Shown here in pieces: positions 11,661-23,462 of a DNA stretch of 64,000 nucleotides. The stretch spans positions 1,287,288-1,351,287 of the forward strand of contig CM060306.1 in NCBI GenBank assembly GCA_030674185.1, read 5' to 3'. This DNA comes from Monoplex corrugatus (lineage: Eukaryota; Mollusca; Gastropoda; Littorinimorpha; Ranellidae). The notes under the pieces were generated by a model. That model searched no databases. It was not told the origin of the DNA and was given only the letters and a program-made list of their open reading frames with translations. Each line of letters starts with the position of its first letter. Position 1 is the stretch's first letter. Both the position numbers and the translations under genes were made by a program.

Positions 11661-11919
11661 TGGGCGACTCTTAGCTAGTGCATCATAGCTTTCATGGTTT
11701 TAGCCCTGGATCGTCTTTAGAGATAAAACAATACTAATACTAATATGGTATGACCACTTTTCAAAGTCATCTCATTCCCCTGGTTGAGGAAAGACTGGTG
11801 TGGAGGACAGAGACTCAGAGAACAGTGTGGGCAGCCCACATTCCAAGAACAGAACTGAATATCTATCCAGGTTGTCATAGCCGAGGGGTGGCATTGGGGA
11901 CAAGCTCCCATTGTCTATA
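11661..11919. other. Unassigned sequence between Penelope-like and RTE-like elements
   Basis: No clear motif. The left part may be decayed N-terminal Penelope-like sequence and the right part the extreme 5' end of the RTE-like element. Confidence 0.3.
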
Positions 11920-12235
11920 AAATGCCCCTCATGGCGCACGTCTCCAACAGCCTCTGACAACTAAGTCCAGCTCCTAGCCTGCTCATGTGGCTTAGATATA
12001 AGCCGGCGGAACTGCTACTACTGATAGGAGAAGGGGTGAAGGCGGGTTACTGGCGCCTGAAAACCAGTGCTTTGGGTAGATGGGGCTCATCAGTCTGGGA
12101 AGACAGCTCATCTAAGAGAAGGAAAACTCTGATTTCAAACCTCCACTGCCTTGCGGCCATACCCACTCATAGGAAAGGCTTCGGGAGTCAACCCTGAGGA
12201 AAAATCCGGAGCCGGAGTCCCCAAGGCAGTCCGAG
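11920..12235 (+). mobile_element. RTE-like element, 5' UTR part 1
   Basis: GC-richer sequence including CATGGCGCACGTCTCCAAC, GCTCATGTGGCTTAGATATA and GGCGCCTGAAAACCAGTG. I recognise it as the 5' leader of a widespread molluscan RTE-like element; the rest of the leader is at 17142-17580. The two halves are separated by a minisatellite patch and a Gypsy element. Confidence 0.55.
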
Positions 12236-12239
12236 GCTG

Positions 12240-12317
12240 TATACATGTGCGACAGCCATTTGTCAGTGGAACCCCTGTGAGACTGACATTTGTCAGTGGA
12301 GCCCCTGTAAGACTCTG
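12240..12317. repeat. Patch of the 30-bp minisatellite
   Basis: About 2.5 units (GCCATTTGTCAGTGGAACCC and relatives) of the same minisatellite as 10352-10975, abutting the truncated end of the Gypsy LTR. Confidence 0.85.
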
Positions 12318-12476
12318 AAGACAGGGCAATGCTTCTACGTCTTTACTCGTCGCTGTCTGATTCTCAACTGACTACAGTATATATACATATCACAGTGAAC
12401 AGCAATCAGTTATCATTTAAACGAATATCATACCGTGCTGTTATCCGCACGCTGTTTACTATCAACACACGTCACA
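12318..12476 (-). repeat. Gypsy 3' LTR, truncated
   Basis: 159 bp matching 16983-17141 with about three mismatches. The element runs on the minus strand, so this is the downstream LTR. It lacks the 28 bp that complete the other LTR (16955-16982). The inner edge is TGTGACGTG on the minus strand, directly preceded by a purine-rich tract. Confidence 0.9.
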
Positions 12477-12500
12477 TCTCCCTTTCTTTAAGGAAATAAA
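12477..12500 (-). other. Polypurine tract of the Gypsy element
   Basis: The minus strand reads AAAGAAAGGGAGA immediately upstream of the LTR TGTGAC, the position of the plus-strand primer in LTR retrotransposons. Confidence 0.75.
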
Positions 12501-12714
12501 AACAATTAATCATTTTTCCTATCTTTCAGTCCATACGAAACAAATGCGTCCCCCACCTTTATCACAACACCAACCCAACAAACACTCACCCTCACGCACA
12601 GGGCCCAATCACTCATCCACCCCATTTTATCTCCGATCATTACACCATCCATCACCATCATGTCCACATTTCGCAATGCTTTCAGTCCATCCGACCGCAG
12701 CAGAGTCCCCAGCC

Positions 12715-15700
12715 TCATTCACACCTCAGGAAATCTGGCCCTCCGCTTTGTCCCCCAGATCCTGTTCTGCAAGGAGAACCAACTGGCTCGGGTTGTCCCA
12801 TCCCTGCCTGTTTGACAACCTCATCTGGCTCCCCGATGCTGGTTGTCTCAGACATTTTGATGACTGGTGACTGATCAGATGAGTTCTCTCGGACAGACGA
12901 TGCTGGCGTCCTGACATCTGTTCCAGTTCCAGTTTTCTTGTTATCTTCCAGCATCTGTTTTGATGGAATGATGATTTGCTGTTGCTTGCCCGATGTGTCG
13001 CTTTCCTGATGTCTTCCAGAAATCATCCTCCTCTGGACCAGTCGTTGAGGGTTGATTGTCTGCTGAAGCTCCGTTTCTGTTGTGTTTCGTAGCTGACGAC
13101 GATTCCTTCTGTACTGACGTCCGTCCTCTGTGCGAATGTTGTATGACCGGATGTTCACCTGTTGGTCTACTTTGGCGCTGATCCACTTTTTGGATCCTGG
13201 AGGTTTGAATTTCACAATCTGTCCCAGACTCAGTTCTGTCAGCTCTACTGCGCTTCTGTTGTAGTAGTGCGCTTGCTTCAGTTTCCTTTTCTCAAGTTCT
13301 TTCTTGATTGGTACAATTGTAGGTTGAAGTAATGTCTTTGACGTCGGCACTTGTGTCTCTGAGCAGGCGAACTGTTTACAGTCTCTGTCAGGATGTTTCT
13401 CAGCTCAAGTAAAGCGAGGAAGGGATCTTGATTGTTGTGTTCTGCTTTCTTCATGCACGTCTTTGCAGCCTTCACTGCGCTCTCTGCTTTTCCATTGGAC
13501 TGAGGGTAGTTTGGTGAGCTTGTTACGTGTTCAAACCCATATTTTTTTCTGAACTTTCCAAACTGGTTTGATGTGAATTGAGTTCCACAGTCTGTTGTCA
13601 GGCGTTCTGGTATTCCTTGTCTTGCCAAGTGTCTCTTCAGACAGATGATGACCTCTTTGGATTCTCTTGTTTGTAACCGATCAATCTCAAAGAAATCAGA
13701 ATAGTGATCGACCGTGACCAGGTATTCATTGCCATTATGTTCAAAGATGTCACAAGCGATGTGTTGCCAGGGCAGGTCAGGGATCTCTGTACTGATAAGT
13801 GGTTCCTTCTGCTGACCACGTTGGTATGTGTTACAGGCGCTGCATGTTTTGACAAAATCTTCAATGTCCATGTTCATCCTGGGCCAATAGACTACATCAC
13901 GTGCTCTTCTTATGCAGCTCTGAATTCCTGAGTGGCTTGCATGAAGTATCTCAAGGATGTCTGCTCTTTCGCTTTCAGGTACAATTACTCTGTGGCTTTT
14001 GAAGACAAGTCCGTTGTGGACTGACAGTTCCTCCCTGAAAGGAAAGTATTCTTGTAACTGTAATGAAAGTTGTTGTTTCTCCTCTGGCCAGCCTTGTAGA
14101 ATGACAGCTTTCATGGTTTTCATGGTTGCATCTTCCTGAGTTGCTTGCTGCAGACTGTTCAGTCTCTCTTGGCTGATGGCCAGTTCTTGCAATGAGTCTG
14201 TTTTCTCCAGGTCTGTGAGGAAAACGGCTTCCTTGTGGGTGACTTGCTGTTCCGCTTTTCCACAGACTGCTCTGCTGAGGGTGTCAGCCAGGTGCATCTC
14301 AGAACCACGCTTGTATACTACTGTGTACCTGAACTTCTGAGTTCTGAGTAGCATCCTCTGAATCCTCTTAGGTGCTGAGAGCAGGCTCTTCTTGTGAATG
14401 GTCTCTAGTGGTTTGTGGTCGGTCTCCACCAGGATGTCTCTTCCATAGATGTATCTCTCAAACCTTTCCAGACCGAAGAGTATTGCCAACATCTCCTTTT
14501 CTATTTGAGCATAGCTTTTTTCTGTCTCGGTCAAGGCTCGTGATGCGTACTGAATCGGTTGACCATCCTGCATGAGACAAGCTCCAAGTCCAAACTGTGA
14601 AGCATCACACTTAAGGGTGGTTGTACGCTTTCCTGAAGAGTCAAAGTAGCGAAGTACCGGTGGCTCAGAGAGTATCTTCTTCACTTTCTTTAGGGCTTCT
14701 CCGTGGACATCTTCATCCCATCTGAAGTGGACGTCTTTTTTTACCAGTTCTCTGAGTGGTGCTGCTGCCTCAGACAGGTTTGGTGCAAATTTCTGAAGGT
14801 ATCCGACTACACCGAGTAGTCTCTGCACAGCTGCTTTGTCTTCTGGCACTGGGAGTTGTTGGACAGCGTCCAATTTCTTTGGGTCGGCTTTCAAGCCTTC
14901 TCTTGAGAAGATGTGTCCCAAATATGATATCTCTGTTCGTTTCATCTCAACCTTCTCCTTGTTGAGTTTGATTCCAGTCTCTCGGCATCGTTGTAGCAAA
15001 CGGTTCAGGTTGGTATCATGAACTTGTGCTCCTGCTTCGTCGGTTGGTCCTCTGCCAAAAACAAAGATGTCATCATGAACCGCCACCACGCCTGGCAGTC
15101 CTACCAGAGCGATGTCAATCCTCCTCTGGAATTCTTCTGGGGCAGGTGAAATACCAAAGGGCATTCGTTTCCATCGGTATTTGCCAAAAGGCGTCTCAAA
15201 TGTTGTCAGGTAGCTGCTGTCTTCGTCCAGTTCAACGTGCCAAAACCCGTTTTTCGCGTCCAGGTGTGTGAAGTATTTTGCATCTTTGAGGAGAGGCAGT
15301 ACGTCATCAATGGTTGGCATGGGGTACTCGTTTCTCCTGAGGGCTTTGTTCAGTGGCTTAGGGTCGATGCACAGTCTGACTTTCCCATTGCTCTTTGTTG
15401 TTACGACCAAACTGCTTACCCACTCCGTTGGCGTGTCTACTTTAGTGACCACGTCCAGTTTTTTCAACCTCTTCAGCTCGTCCTTCACTTTCTCTTGCAC
15501 TGCTATCGGCCACTTTCTGCAAGGCATCTTCACTGGAGCAATACTGGGGTCTGTTTCTAGGTGTAATTTCCCTTCAAGATTTCCTTCTCCTTCAAAGACA
15601 TCGTTGTACTTTGTGAGGATATCTTTTGCATTTTCCTCCTCTTTCTGATTCGCCGCTATCGTTGCAATGTTCTCTTCATTGATCGTCAACAATTGCATGT

Positions 15701-16889
15701 GCTGTACAGCTTTCAGTCCCAGTACTGGCTTACAGTCCGTTTTGGTGATCGCGAAGTTGACTTTGTATTTCCTTCTGTTCTTGGGGTTTTTCACTCGCAG
15801 CACTATCTCCCCTACAGGCTTCATTTCTGTTCCGTTGAACATCACCAGCTTCTTCTTCGTCTCTTGCAGATCAGACTTTCTATCATCTCCTGTGACTTCT
15901 CTGTACAGGCTCTCAGACATCACGTTTGTTGTTGCACCTGTGTCAAGAAGAAATCTTACCGGCATCTCATTTATCAGCATTTTTGCTCGTATGTTTCTCT
16001 CCTTTTTTCTGGTTTTGTCTTCGATCCCGAGGATTTCATTATCGCTTTCAGTGTCAGTCTCTTCTTCTTCGAAGTGCCGAACTCTTGTTTTCTTTTGATT
16101 TTTCTTGGGTGTTCTGCAGCATGAAGCAAAGTGATTATTTCCTCCACACGCTTTGCATTTTCTTCCAAATGCTGGACATCTCTCTTTTGCTCTTGGGTGC
16201 TTTCCACTACAATATCCGCATTTTTCTCGGTACTCTGGTTTTTTGCTATACTGCTTTGCTGTCTTCTTTTCTTTGAAAGCTTGGACTTTCTGCGTGTCCT
16301 GCGTTTTTCTCATCATTTGGACGGTTTGATGTTGACTTGATTCATGCGCTCTGCACATATCAATACATGCAGCCAATGCCAGCTGTCGCACTTCCAGTAA
16401 TTTTAATCGCAGAGTCTCGTCATGTACACCCAGTACGATTTGATCTCTCAACAGTCTGTTTTCCAGTGTACCATAGTTACAGGTCTTGATCAGTCTCCGC
16501 AGTTCTGCTACAAACTGTTCGATAGATTCTCCTGCTGCTTGATGTCTGCAGTTGAATCTGAATGCTTCGTAAGTTTCATTGGTTGAACCCACACAGTATT
16601 CTTCGAATTTCTGGAGAACAGTGTCAATGTCATTTCTTTCAGCTTCATTAGCAAATGCCAATCCTTCATAGATGTCCATAGCATCCAGCCCGATGCAAGA
16701 AAGAAAAACTGCTGTTCTGTATGTTGAGTCTTCTTCTGTCTGTGTTGTCACAATTTCATAGCTGTCCCAAAGCCTCTTGAATTTCCTCCAGCTGCTCTGC
16801 AGGTTTCCTCAATTCACATCAAGTTTAGGAGGCAAGGGAATCTTGGCATGTCGTCGACTGGCTCTTCTCTCATCTTGTTCACCTTCCAT
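12715..16889 (-). mobile_element. Ty3/Gypsy gag-pol, Mag-like, disabled
   Basis: Nearly complete gag-pol. The long frame 16751-13278 has Gag with paired zinc knuckles (CGYCSGKHPRAKERC and CKACGGNNHFASCC, near residue 180-205), protease LLDTGA (near 270), reverse transcriptase with VHDDIFVFG (near 560), RNase H with CDASQFGLGACL (near 720), and integrase with an HHCC finger (CSACNTYQ) and D, D, E in CDIFEH, TTDCGTQF and NGKAES. A second frame, 13350-12715, continues with integrase C-terminal sequence (LGQIVKFKPPG), so one indel lies near 13350. Upstream, an ATG at 16889 is in frame with the long frame but a TGA at 16811-16809 interrupts it. No envelope gene was seen. Mag-like is inferred from the double knuckle. 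LTRs differ by about three bases in 159, so insertion was fairly recent. Confidence 0.9.
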
Positions 16890-16929
16890 GGTTGAACTTT
16901 AGTCTTCAATATTCTGGATTTTTGTTGGA

Positions 16930-16954
16930 GTTCGTAATCACGATTCTGACACCA
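16930..16954 (-). other. Primer binding site of the Gypsy element
   Basis: Directly after the 5' LTR (which ends AAACA on the minus strand) the sequence begins TGGTGTCAGAATCG. TGG next to the LTR edge is the usual start of a tRNA primer binding site. The tRNA was not identified. Confidence 0.65.
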
Positions 16955-17141
16955 TGTTTCGTTCTTTCTACAGCCAACTCATAAGACAGGGCAATGCTTC
17001 TACGTCTTTACTCGTCGCTGTCTGATTCTCAACGAACTACAGTATATATACATATCACAGTGAACAGCAATCAGTTATCATTTAAACGAATATCATGCCG
17101 TGCTGTTATCCGCACGCTGTTTACTATCAACACACGTCACA
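16955..17141 (-). repeat. Gypsy 5' LTR, full length
   Basis: 187 bp, TGTGAC...GAAACA on the minus strand, with canonical TG/CA ends. It abuts RTE-like leader sequence at 17142. Confidence 0.88.
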
Positions 17142-17580
17142 GCAACGTTCTGGCAACTCCTGCGACGGCACTAGAACCATGTGTATCGGCGCTTGCCTTT
17201 CCAATGGACCATTCCAGCGACGTGGAGAGGGGGGTCTGCTGCATGGGTAACAGCTTGCCCTCCATACTTACTTACCCAGGCCTTGCGCTCTGGAGAGGTC
17301 ACTCCAGCTTCGCTTTGCAGCGTCGACTAAACACGGGAAGTAGCAGTTTACCGGTTTTAAGTCTGCATACTCAATTGGCGTAGAGTCAGACGCCAGGGGC
17401 TGCTTCCGACGGTGGAGAGGTCATCGCATCTCACTGGGCAGCTACCGCCCTCCTTAAGCTGGGCAGCCCCCAGCCAGTAAGGTGCTGCCCCGCCACGGCC
17501 CGTTAGCCTCACCGTTAGCGTGGGGTTTAGGGTGAAAACCGACAAGCGGATCAACAACTGTGCACCAGGCAACAGAAAAA
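17142..17580 (+). mobile_element. RTE-like element, 5' UTR part 2
   Basis: Leader continues with CTGGCAACTCCTGCGACGGC, CCAGCGACGTGGAGAGGGG and CCGTTAGCCTCACCGTTAGC, then runs into the endonuclease frame whose first ATG in good context is at 17581. Distinctly GC-richer than the surrounding DNA. Confidence 0.65.
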
Positions 17581-20500
17581 TGAAAACTCCCGCCCTGAAA
17601 TTGAGCACGTGGAACGTGAGGACAATGACACCAGGCTTTTCTGACGACCTGCAGGAAGTAAATGATGCTCGCAAGACAGCCGTCATCGACAGAGAACTGA
17701 GCAGACTGCAGATGGACATCGTCGCCCTTCAAGAAACCAGGTTCCCAGAAACAGGATCTGTGAGGGAGAGAGACTTCACCCTGTTCTGGCAGGGCAAACC
17801 ATCAGACGAGGTCAGAGAACATGGCGTGGGATTCGCAGTTAGAAACAGATTATTGGGGTCCATAACCCCACCAGCAGAAGGAACAGAGCGAATCCTGTCT
17901 CTCCGACTCCAAACATCCTCAGGACCAGTCAGTCTAATCAGTGCCTATGCACCAACTTTGGCATCCACATCAGAACAAAAGACAAGTTTTATGACGACCT
18001 CAGTGCTGCTATAAGGAGAATTCCTGACAGAGAACTACTGTTTATCGCCGGCGATTTCAACGCCAGAGTGGGTGTCGATTACAACTCCTGGCCCACCTGC
18101 TTGGGTCAGTTCGGCACTGGGAAAATGAACGAGAATGGCCAGCGCCTGCTAGAACTCTGTTGTCATCATGGGTTGTGCGTCAGTAACACCTTCTTCAACA
18201 CGACGCCTCAGCATCGAGTCTCCTGGAGACACCCGCGATCCAAACACTGGCACCAGCTCGACCTGATCCTCACCAGACGTGTCAACCTTTCCAGCATCAA
18301 GATCACTCGCAGCTACCAGAGCGCCGATTGTGACACTGACCACTCTTTGGTGTGCAGCAATGTGAAGCTCCGCGCGAAGAGACTGCACCGTACGAGAAAG
18401 GAGGGCCGACCTCGCATCGACACCAGCAAAACACGCGATCAAAGAAAAGTGGAGGAGTTTGCGCGTGTGTTGGAGGATTCTCTCCCTGGCCCACCCACTG
18501 CAAATGCCCAAGACCGATGGGAACACTTCAGAGATGCTGTCTACATTTGGCAAAAAGACCAGCAAGTCAGCTGATTGGTTCGAAGCCCACTCAGAAGAAA
18601 TGACACCAGTCATCGAGGCAAAGAGAAACGCCTTGACAGCATACAAAACCAATCCCAGTGAGCAGAACCTCCAGGTTCTCTGTGCTGCTCGCAGCAAAGT
18701 CCAGCAGTGTGCCAGACAATGCGCCAATGGCTATTGGCTTCAGCTTTGCTCCCAGATTCAGACTGCGGCTGACACAGGCAACATCAAGGCGATGTATGAA
18801 GGCATCAAGCAGGCATTGGGCCCAACGCAAAAGAAAACTGCCCCTTTGAAATCAGCTACAGTGGAGGTGATTCAAGACAGAGAACAACAGATGGAGCGCA
18901 GGGTAGAACACTACACTGAGCTATATGCAAGGGAAACTGTAGTCTCAGAAGACGCCCTGAATGCCATAGAGTGCCTACCAGAGCTGGAAGAGCTTGACAG
19001 AGAACCAACCATAGATGAGCTCAGCGAAGCCCTGGACTCTCTTGCCTCTGGCAAGGCACCAGGGAAAGACGGTATTCCCGCCGAAGTACTGAAGTGCTGC
19101 AAAGAGACACTCATCTCCGAGTTGCATGAAATCCTCTGCCTCTGTTGGAGTGAAGGCGAAGTACCACAAGACATGAGGGATGCTAACGTCGTCACACTGT
19201 ACAAAAACAAAGGTGACAGAAGCGATTGCAATAATTATCGCGGCATATCCCTCATCAGTATAGTTGGGAAAGTCTTTGCACGAGTAGTACTGAAGAGGCT
19301 CCAGGTACTCGCAGAGCAAGTCCACCCTGAATCGCAGTGCGGGTTCCGCGCCAACAGATCCACTATAGACATGATCTTCTCCCTCAAACAACTTCAGGAG
19401 AAATGCAGGGAGCAAAGGCAGCTACTCTTCGTTGCTTTCATAGACCTCACAAAGGCCTTCGATCTGGTCAGTAGGGATGGCCTCTTCAAAATCCTTCCCA
19501 AGATTGGATGTCCACCCAAACTTCTCAGCATCATCAGATCCTTCCACGAAGACATGAAAGGCACCGTCGTCTTTGACGGCTCAACATCAGCTGCCTTCAA
19601 CATACGGAGTGGAGTGAAACAGGGTTGTGTCCTGGCTCCCACCTGTTTGGAATCTTCTTTGCTGTGATGCTGAAACACGCATTCGGTCCTGCAGCTGAAG
19701 GCATATACCTCCGAACCAGGACAGACGGAAAGCTCTTCAACCTCTCCAGACTAAGAGCCAAGACTAAAGTCCAGCTGAGGTGCCTGCATGACTTCATCTT
19801 TGCAGACGACGCAGCAGTAACCGCCCACTCAGCTGAGGACGTACAGTAGCTCATGACTCGCTTCAGCGATGCCTGCCAAAACTTCGGGCTTACCATAAGC
19901 TTGAAGAAAACACAGGTCATGGGACAGGATGTTGACTCTCCCCCAGCCATCAGCATCAATGACCATGAACTGGATGTCGTCCATGACTTTGTTTATCTGG
20001 GCTCAACAATCTCAGACACCCTCTCACTTGACACAGAGCTCAACAGGCGCATCGGCAAGGCAGCTACCACCATGGCCAGACTGACAAGGAAAGCATGGAA
20101 CAATGGGAAGCTGACTGAGCACACAAAAATCCAGATCTGCAGAGCCTGCGTCGTGAGCACCCTCCTGTATGGCAGCGAGTCCTGGACTTTGCGTGCCCGA
20201 CAAGAGCAAAAGCTCAATGCTTTTCACATGCGTAGCTTCCGACGCATTCTAAACATCACCTGGCAGGACAAGGTCCCAAACAACACTGTCCTGGAAAGAG
20301 TTGGATGCACCAGCATGTACACGCTGCTGAAACAGAGACGCATGCGCTGGCTTGGCCATGCTGTTCGCATGGACGACGGACGGATCCCCAAAGACCTCCT
20401 CTACGGAGAACTGGTGCAGTGAAAACGTCCCACAGGCAGACCACAGCTGAGATTCAAAGACGTGTGCAAGAGGGACCTAAAAGCCTTGAATATCGACAAG

Positions 20501-20755
20501 GACAACTGGGAAGCAACAGCCCTCAAACGGTCAGCCTGGAGACAGACTGTGCAGAAAGGTCTCTCCAAGTTCGAAGAGACACTCGCTCAGCGGCACGAGG
20601 AAAAGAGAACGAGAAGAAAGGCTGCAGCCCAGGTAGACAGACCAGCGTCAGACTTCATCTGTGCCCTCAGCCACAGGGACTGTCATTCCCGCGTCGGACT
20701 GGCCAGCCACACCCGACGCTGCACCAGAATAAACACCCAGAGCGCAACTCCATAG
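17581..20755 (+). pseudogene. RTE-like non-LTR retrotransposon, endonuclease-RT, broken
   Basis: Domains in order: AP-type endonuclease (LSTWNVRTM, LQETRFPE, IAGDFNARVG, DTDHSLV), linker, reverse transcriptase (GKAPGKDGIPAE, NNYRGISLIS, AFIDLTKAFD, GVKQGCVLAPT, FADDAAV), then a C-terminal RMRWLGHAVRMDDGRIPKDL segment and a terminal zinc-finger-like DCHSRVGLASHTRRC. Frameshifts lie near 17980, 18545 and 19640, and in-frame stops at 19847 (TAG) and 20420 (TGA), so it cannot make a full protein. The catalytic FADD box is intact. RTE is inferred from the WNVRT start and RLRWxGH tail; a related clade is possible. It ends next to a TATC microsatellite. Confidence 0.85.
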
Positions 20756-20779
20756 TCTTCCGAGACAGAAGGACGCCTA

Positions 20780-20824
<45 letters not shown>

Positions 20825-21043
20825 CTATCTATCTATCTATCTACCTATCTACCTACCTACCTACCTACCTATCTATCTATCTATCTACCTATCTATCTAT
20901 CTATCTATCTATCTACCTACCTATCTATCTATCTACCTATCTATCTATCTATCTACCTATCTATCTATCTATCTATTTATCTATCTATCTATCTACCTAT
21001 GTATGTATGTATGTATGTATGCATGTATCTACCTATCTATCTA

Positions 21044-21078
<35 letters not shown>

Positions 21079-21194
21079 GTATATCTGTCTATCTCTCTGT
21101 CTATGGCTATCTATCTATCTATTATCTATCCATCATCTATCAATCTAACTGTGTATCTGTTTGTGTGTCTGTCTATCTACCTGTCTATCTATCC

Positions 21195-21230
<36 letters not shown>

Positions 21231-21542
21231 GTCTGTCTGTCTATCTATCTATCTCTATCTGTCTGTCTGTCTGTTTATCTATATATTTATATATCTATCT
21301 GTCTGTCTATGTATTTGTCAGTCTGTGTGTCTGTCTATCTATCTATCTGTCTGTCTGTCTGTCTATCTATCTAACTATCAGTCTATCTATTTATCATCTA
21401 TCTATCTGTCTCTCAATCTATCTATCTATATATCTATATATCTATCTGTCTGTCTGTCTATCTGTATATCTATCTACCTATCTATCTACATATCTATCTA
21501 TCTGTCTGTCTATCTATCTATCTATCTATTTATCTATCTATT

Positions 21543-21573
<31 letters not shown>

Positions 21574-21755
21574 CTGTCTAACTATCTATCTATCTATCTA
21601 TTGATCTATTTATCATCTATTGATCTATCTATTTATCTATCTATTTATATATATCTATCTATTGATCTAGCTATCTATCTATCTGTCTATTTATCTATTT
21701 ATCTATTTATCTATCTGTCTGTCTATCTATCTATCTATATATCTATCTATAGATA
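20780..21755. repeat. (TATC)n microsatellite, about 970 bp
   Basis: Starts with TA repeats and continues as TATC, TACC, TGTC and TTTATC variants. Open frames of several hundred codons are artefacts of the 4-bp period. Confidence 0.97.
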
Positions 21756-21836
21756 AACCGCTGGATGCTAGCAAAGCAAGCCATGGAGACATGTATGCAT
21801 CTGTTGGTAAGCTCACGCCTTCTAACCTACTTTAGG

Positions 21837-21901
<65 letters not shown>
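21837..21901. repeat. (GA)n microsatellite
   Basis: About 62 bp of uninterrupted GA. Confidence 0.97.
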
Positions 21902-21905
<4 letters not shown>

Positions 21906-21984
21906 ACAGAGAACACATAATGATGCTTTATTTTGATAATGATTCTGTATTTTCAAAGAGTACAAATTATCAACTAATAGACAT

Positions 21985-22362
21985 TCCATGTCCTCATTTG
22001 GCAAAAATGAACGGCCCAGCCAGGACTGGTTCAACGTATATCTTCTAAGGATGGAACCAGCAACTGAAGCCATACGGGAAGCCTTCCTGGCACACAAGAG
22101 GCATCCATGTCAAACTACACTCACAGTGCTCAAAGTGCTCGGAGCACCACACAATGCATCACAAGAAAGTTTCCTGAAAAATACTGTGCGAAGGAGTACA
22201 GTGCGGTGCAGAGTCTGGCAACATTCACAGCATGTACACCACAAGACACTAGGACCTGCCTTGAAAGGCAAAGCCCCCCTCAGATCTCTGACTGGTGGAG
22301 AAGATCACCAACCGTGAGAAACAGATCGCTACCTGGGCCGAACCGTATTTCCGTGAAATGTT
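21985..22362 (+). pseudogene. RTE-like copy 2, part 1
   Basis: Frames read SSFGKNERPSQDWFNVYL, EAFLAHKRHPCQTTLTVL and EKITNREKQIATWAEPYF. These align in order with the linker of the 17581-20755 element (TFGKKTSKSADWFEAHSEE, RNALTAYKTNPS, IQDREQQMERRVEHY). The sequence stops where a CR1/L2-like element begins and resumes near 23463. Confidence 0.7.
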
Positions 22363-23462
22363 TACCTCTTCTCTTCTCTCTATACACAAGACCCCTGGCT
22401 TCTCTGATTGAACAGTTCAATGTTGACTTTCATTTCTTTGCGGATGATTCCCAACTCTATTCCCGCCTTCCCTCCGACAATACTCTCGCTCTTGAATCAA
22501 AGAAAAATGTTGAATTGTGCTGTCTGGAAATAAAACATTGGATGTCTGCAAACCGGTTGAAGTTGAATGAAGAGAAAACTGAAGTTCTGCTGGTCGGAAC
22601 TGCTCCTAAAAGAGAAATTGTCCCTTTTTCTTCACTTTCGGTCTGTAGTGCAGACATCCCTTTCTCGAAGAAAGTAAAAACACTAGGAGTGTTTCTGGAT
22701 GCTAATCTCTCGATGCGTGATCAGATCAATTCAATCATCAGAACTTGCTACTGCCATATCCGATCTCTTGGTAAAGCCCGCCAGTACTTGACTATTCAAG
22801 CTGCTAAGACTGTTGCTGTCACACTAGTACTCTCAAAATTAGACTACTGTAATAGTCTACTTGCTGGTCTCCCTCAGGTGAAAATACAGCGTCTGCAGGC
22901 TGTACAAAACGCAGCTGCCAGAGTAATCTCTAGATGCAGGAAGACTGAACACATAACTCCCATCTTACGGAATCTGCACTGGCTCCCAGTTCAACAACGC
23001 ATCAATCACAAACTACTAACTATCACCTACCGTGCACTCAACTCTAGTAGTCCTTCTTATCTTAAAGATCTTCTTTCTGAATATAAACCTGTTCGCAGTC
23101 TGAGATCTGCTTCCAAGTCTCTTCTTCATGTTCCTGGGACAAGGGATGTTAAAACCAAAAGATATGGTCAGCGAGAATTTAAATACCTTGCCCCTACCAA
23201 GTGGAACATGCTTCCCATGAGCATCAGGGAGAAAAAGACTCATTCATCCTTTAAATCTAGTCTCAAGACACACTTTTTCTAATGTTGTATGGGATTGCTT
23301 ATTTGAATGTGAATACCTTGAATGCCTTTATGAATGTTGGTGCAAAGGCTGTGTGGAATTGTTTTTGTGCCCCCCCTCCCCCCCACCGTGCGCCGCGAGC
23401 ATGCTTTTATAGCATGGAGATTTTTGTTGCGCGATACAAATTTTCATTCATTCATTCATTCA
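22363..23462 (+). mobile_element. CR1/L2-like LINE, 5'-truncated
   Basis: A long frame to the stop at 23282 starts in the catalytic region (HFFADDSQLYSRL). It continues with KLNEEKTEVLLVGT, KTLGVFLDANLSM, LDYCNSLLAGLP, RLQAVQNAAARVI, LHWLPVQQRI and a terminal KTHFF. This is the C-terminal half of a CR1/L2-type reverse transcriptase with intact FADD. The 3' UTR ends in (ATTC)n at 23443-23461, a typical tail. Upstream codons that extend this frame belong to the RTE-like host, so the apparent 391-residue protein is a chance fusion. It has a clean frame and is the younger insertion. Confidence 0.8.

Noticed and set aside
20305..21756. 483-codon frame rich in Tyr, Leu, Ser and Ile
   Set aside because: Runs from a wrong frame of the RTE-like element into the TATC microsatellite.
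22107..23282. A 391-residue protein starting MSNYTHSAQ
   Set aside because: The first third is an out-of-family frame of the RTE-like host; only the part from about the FADD box is real CR1/L2-like coding.
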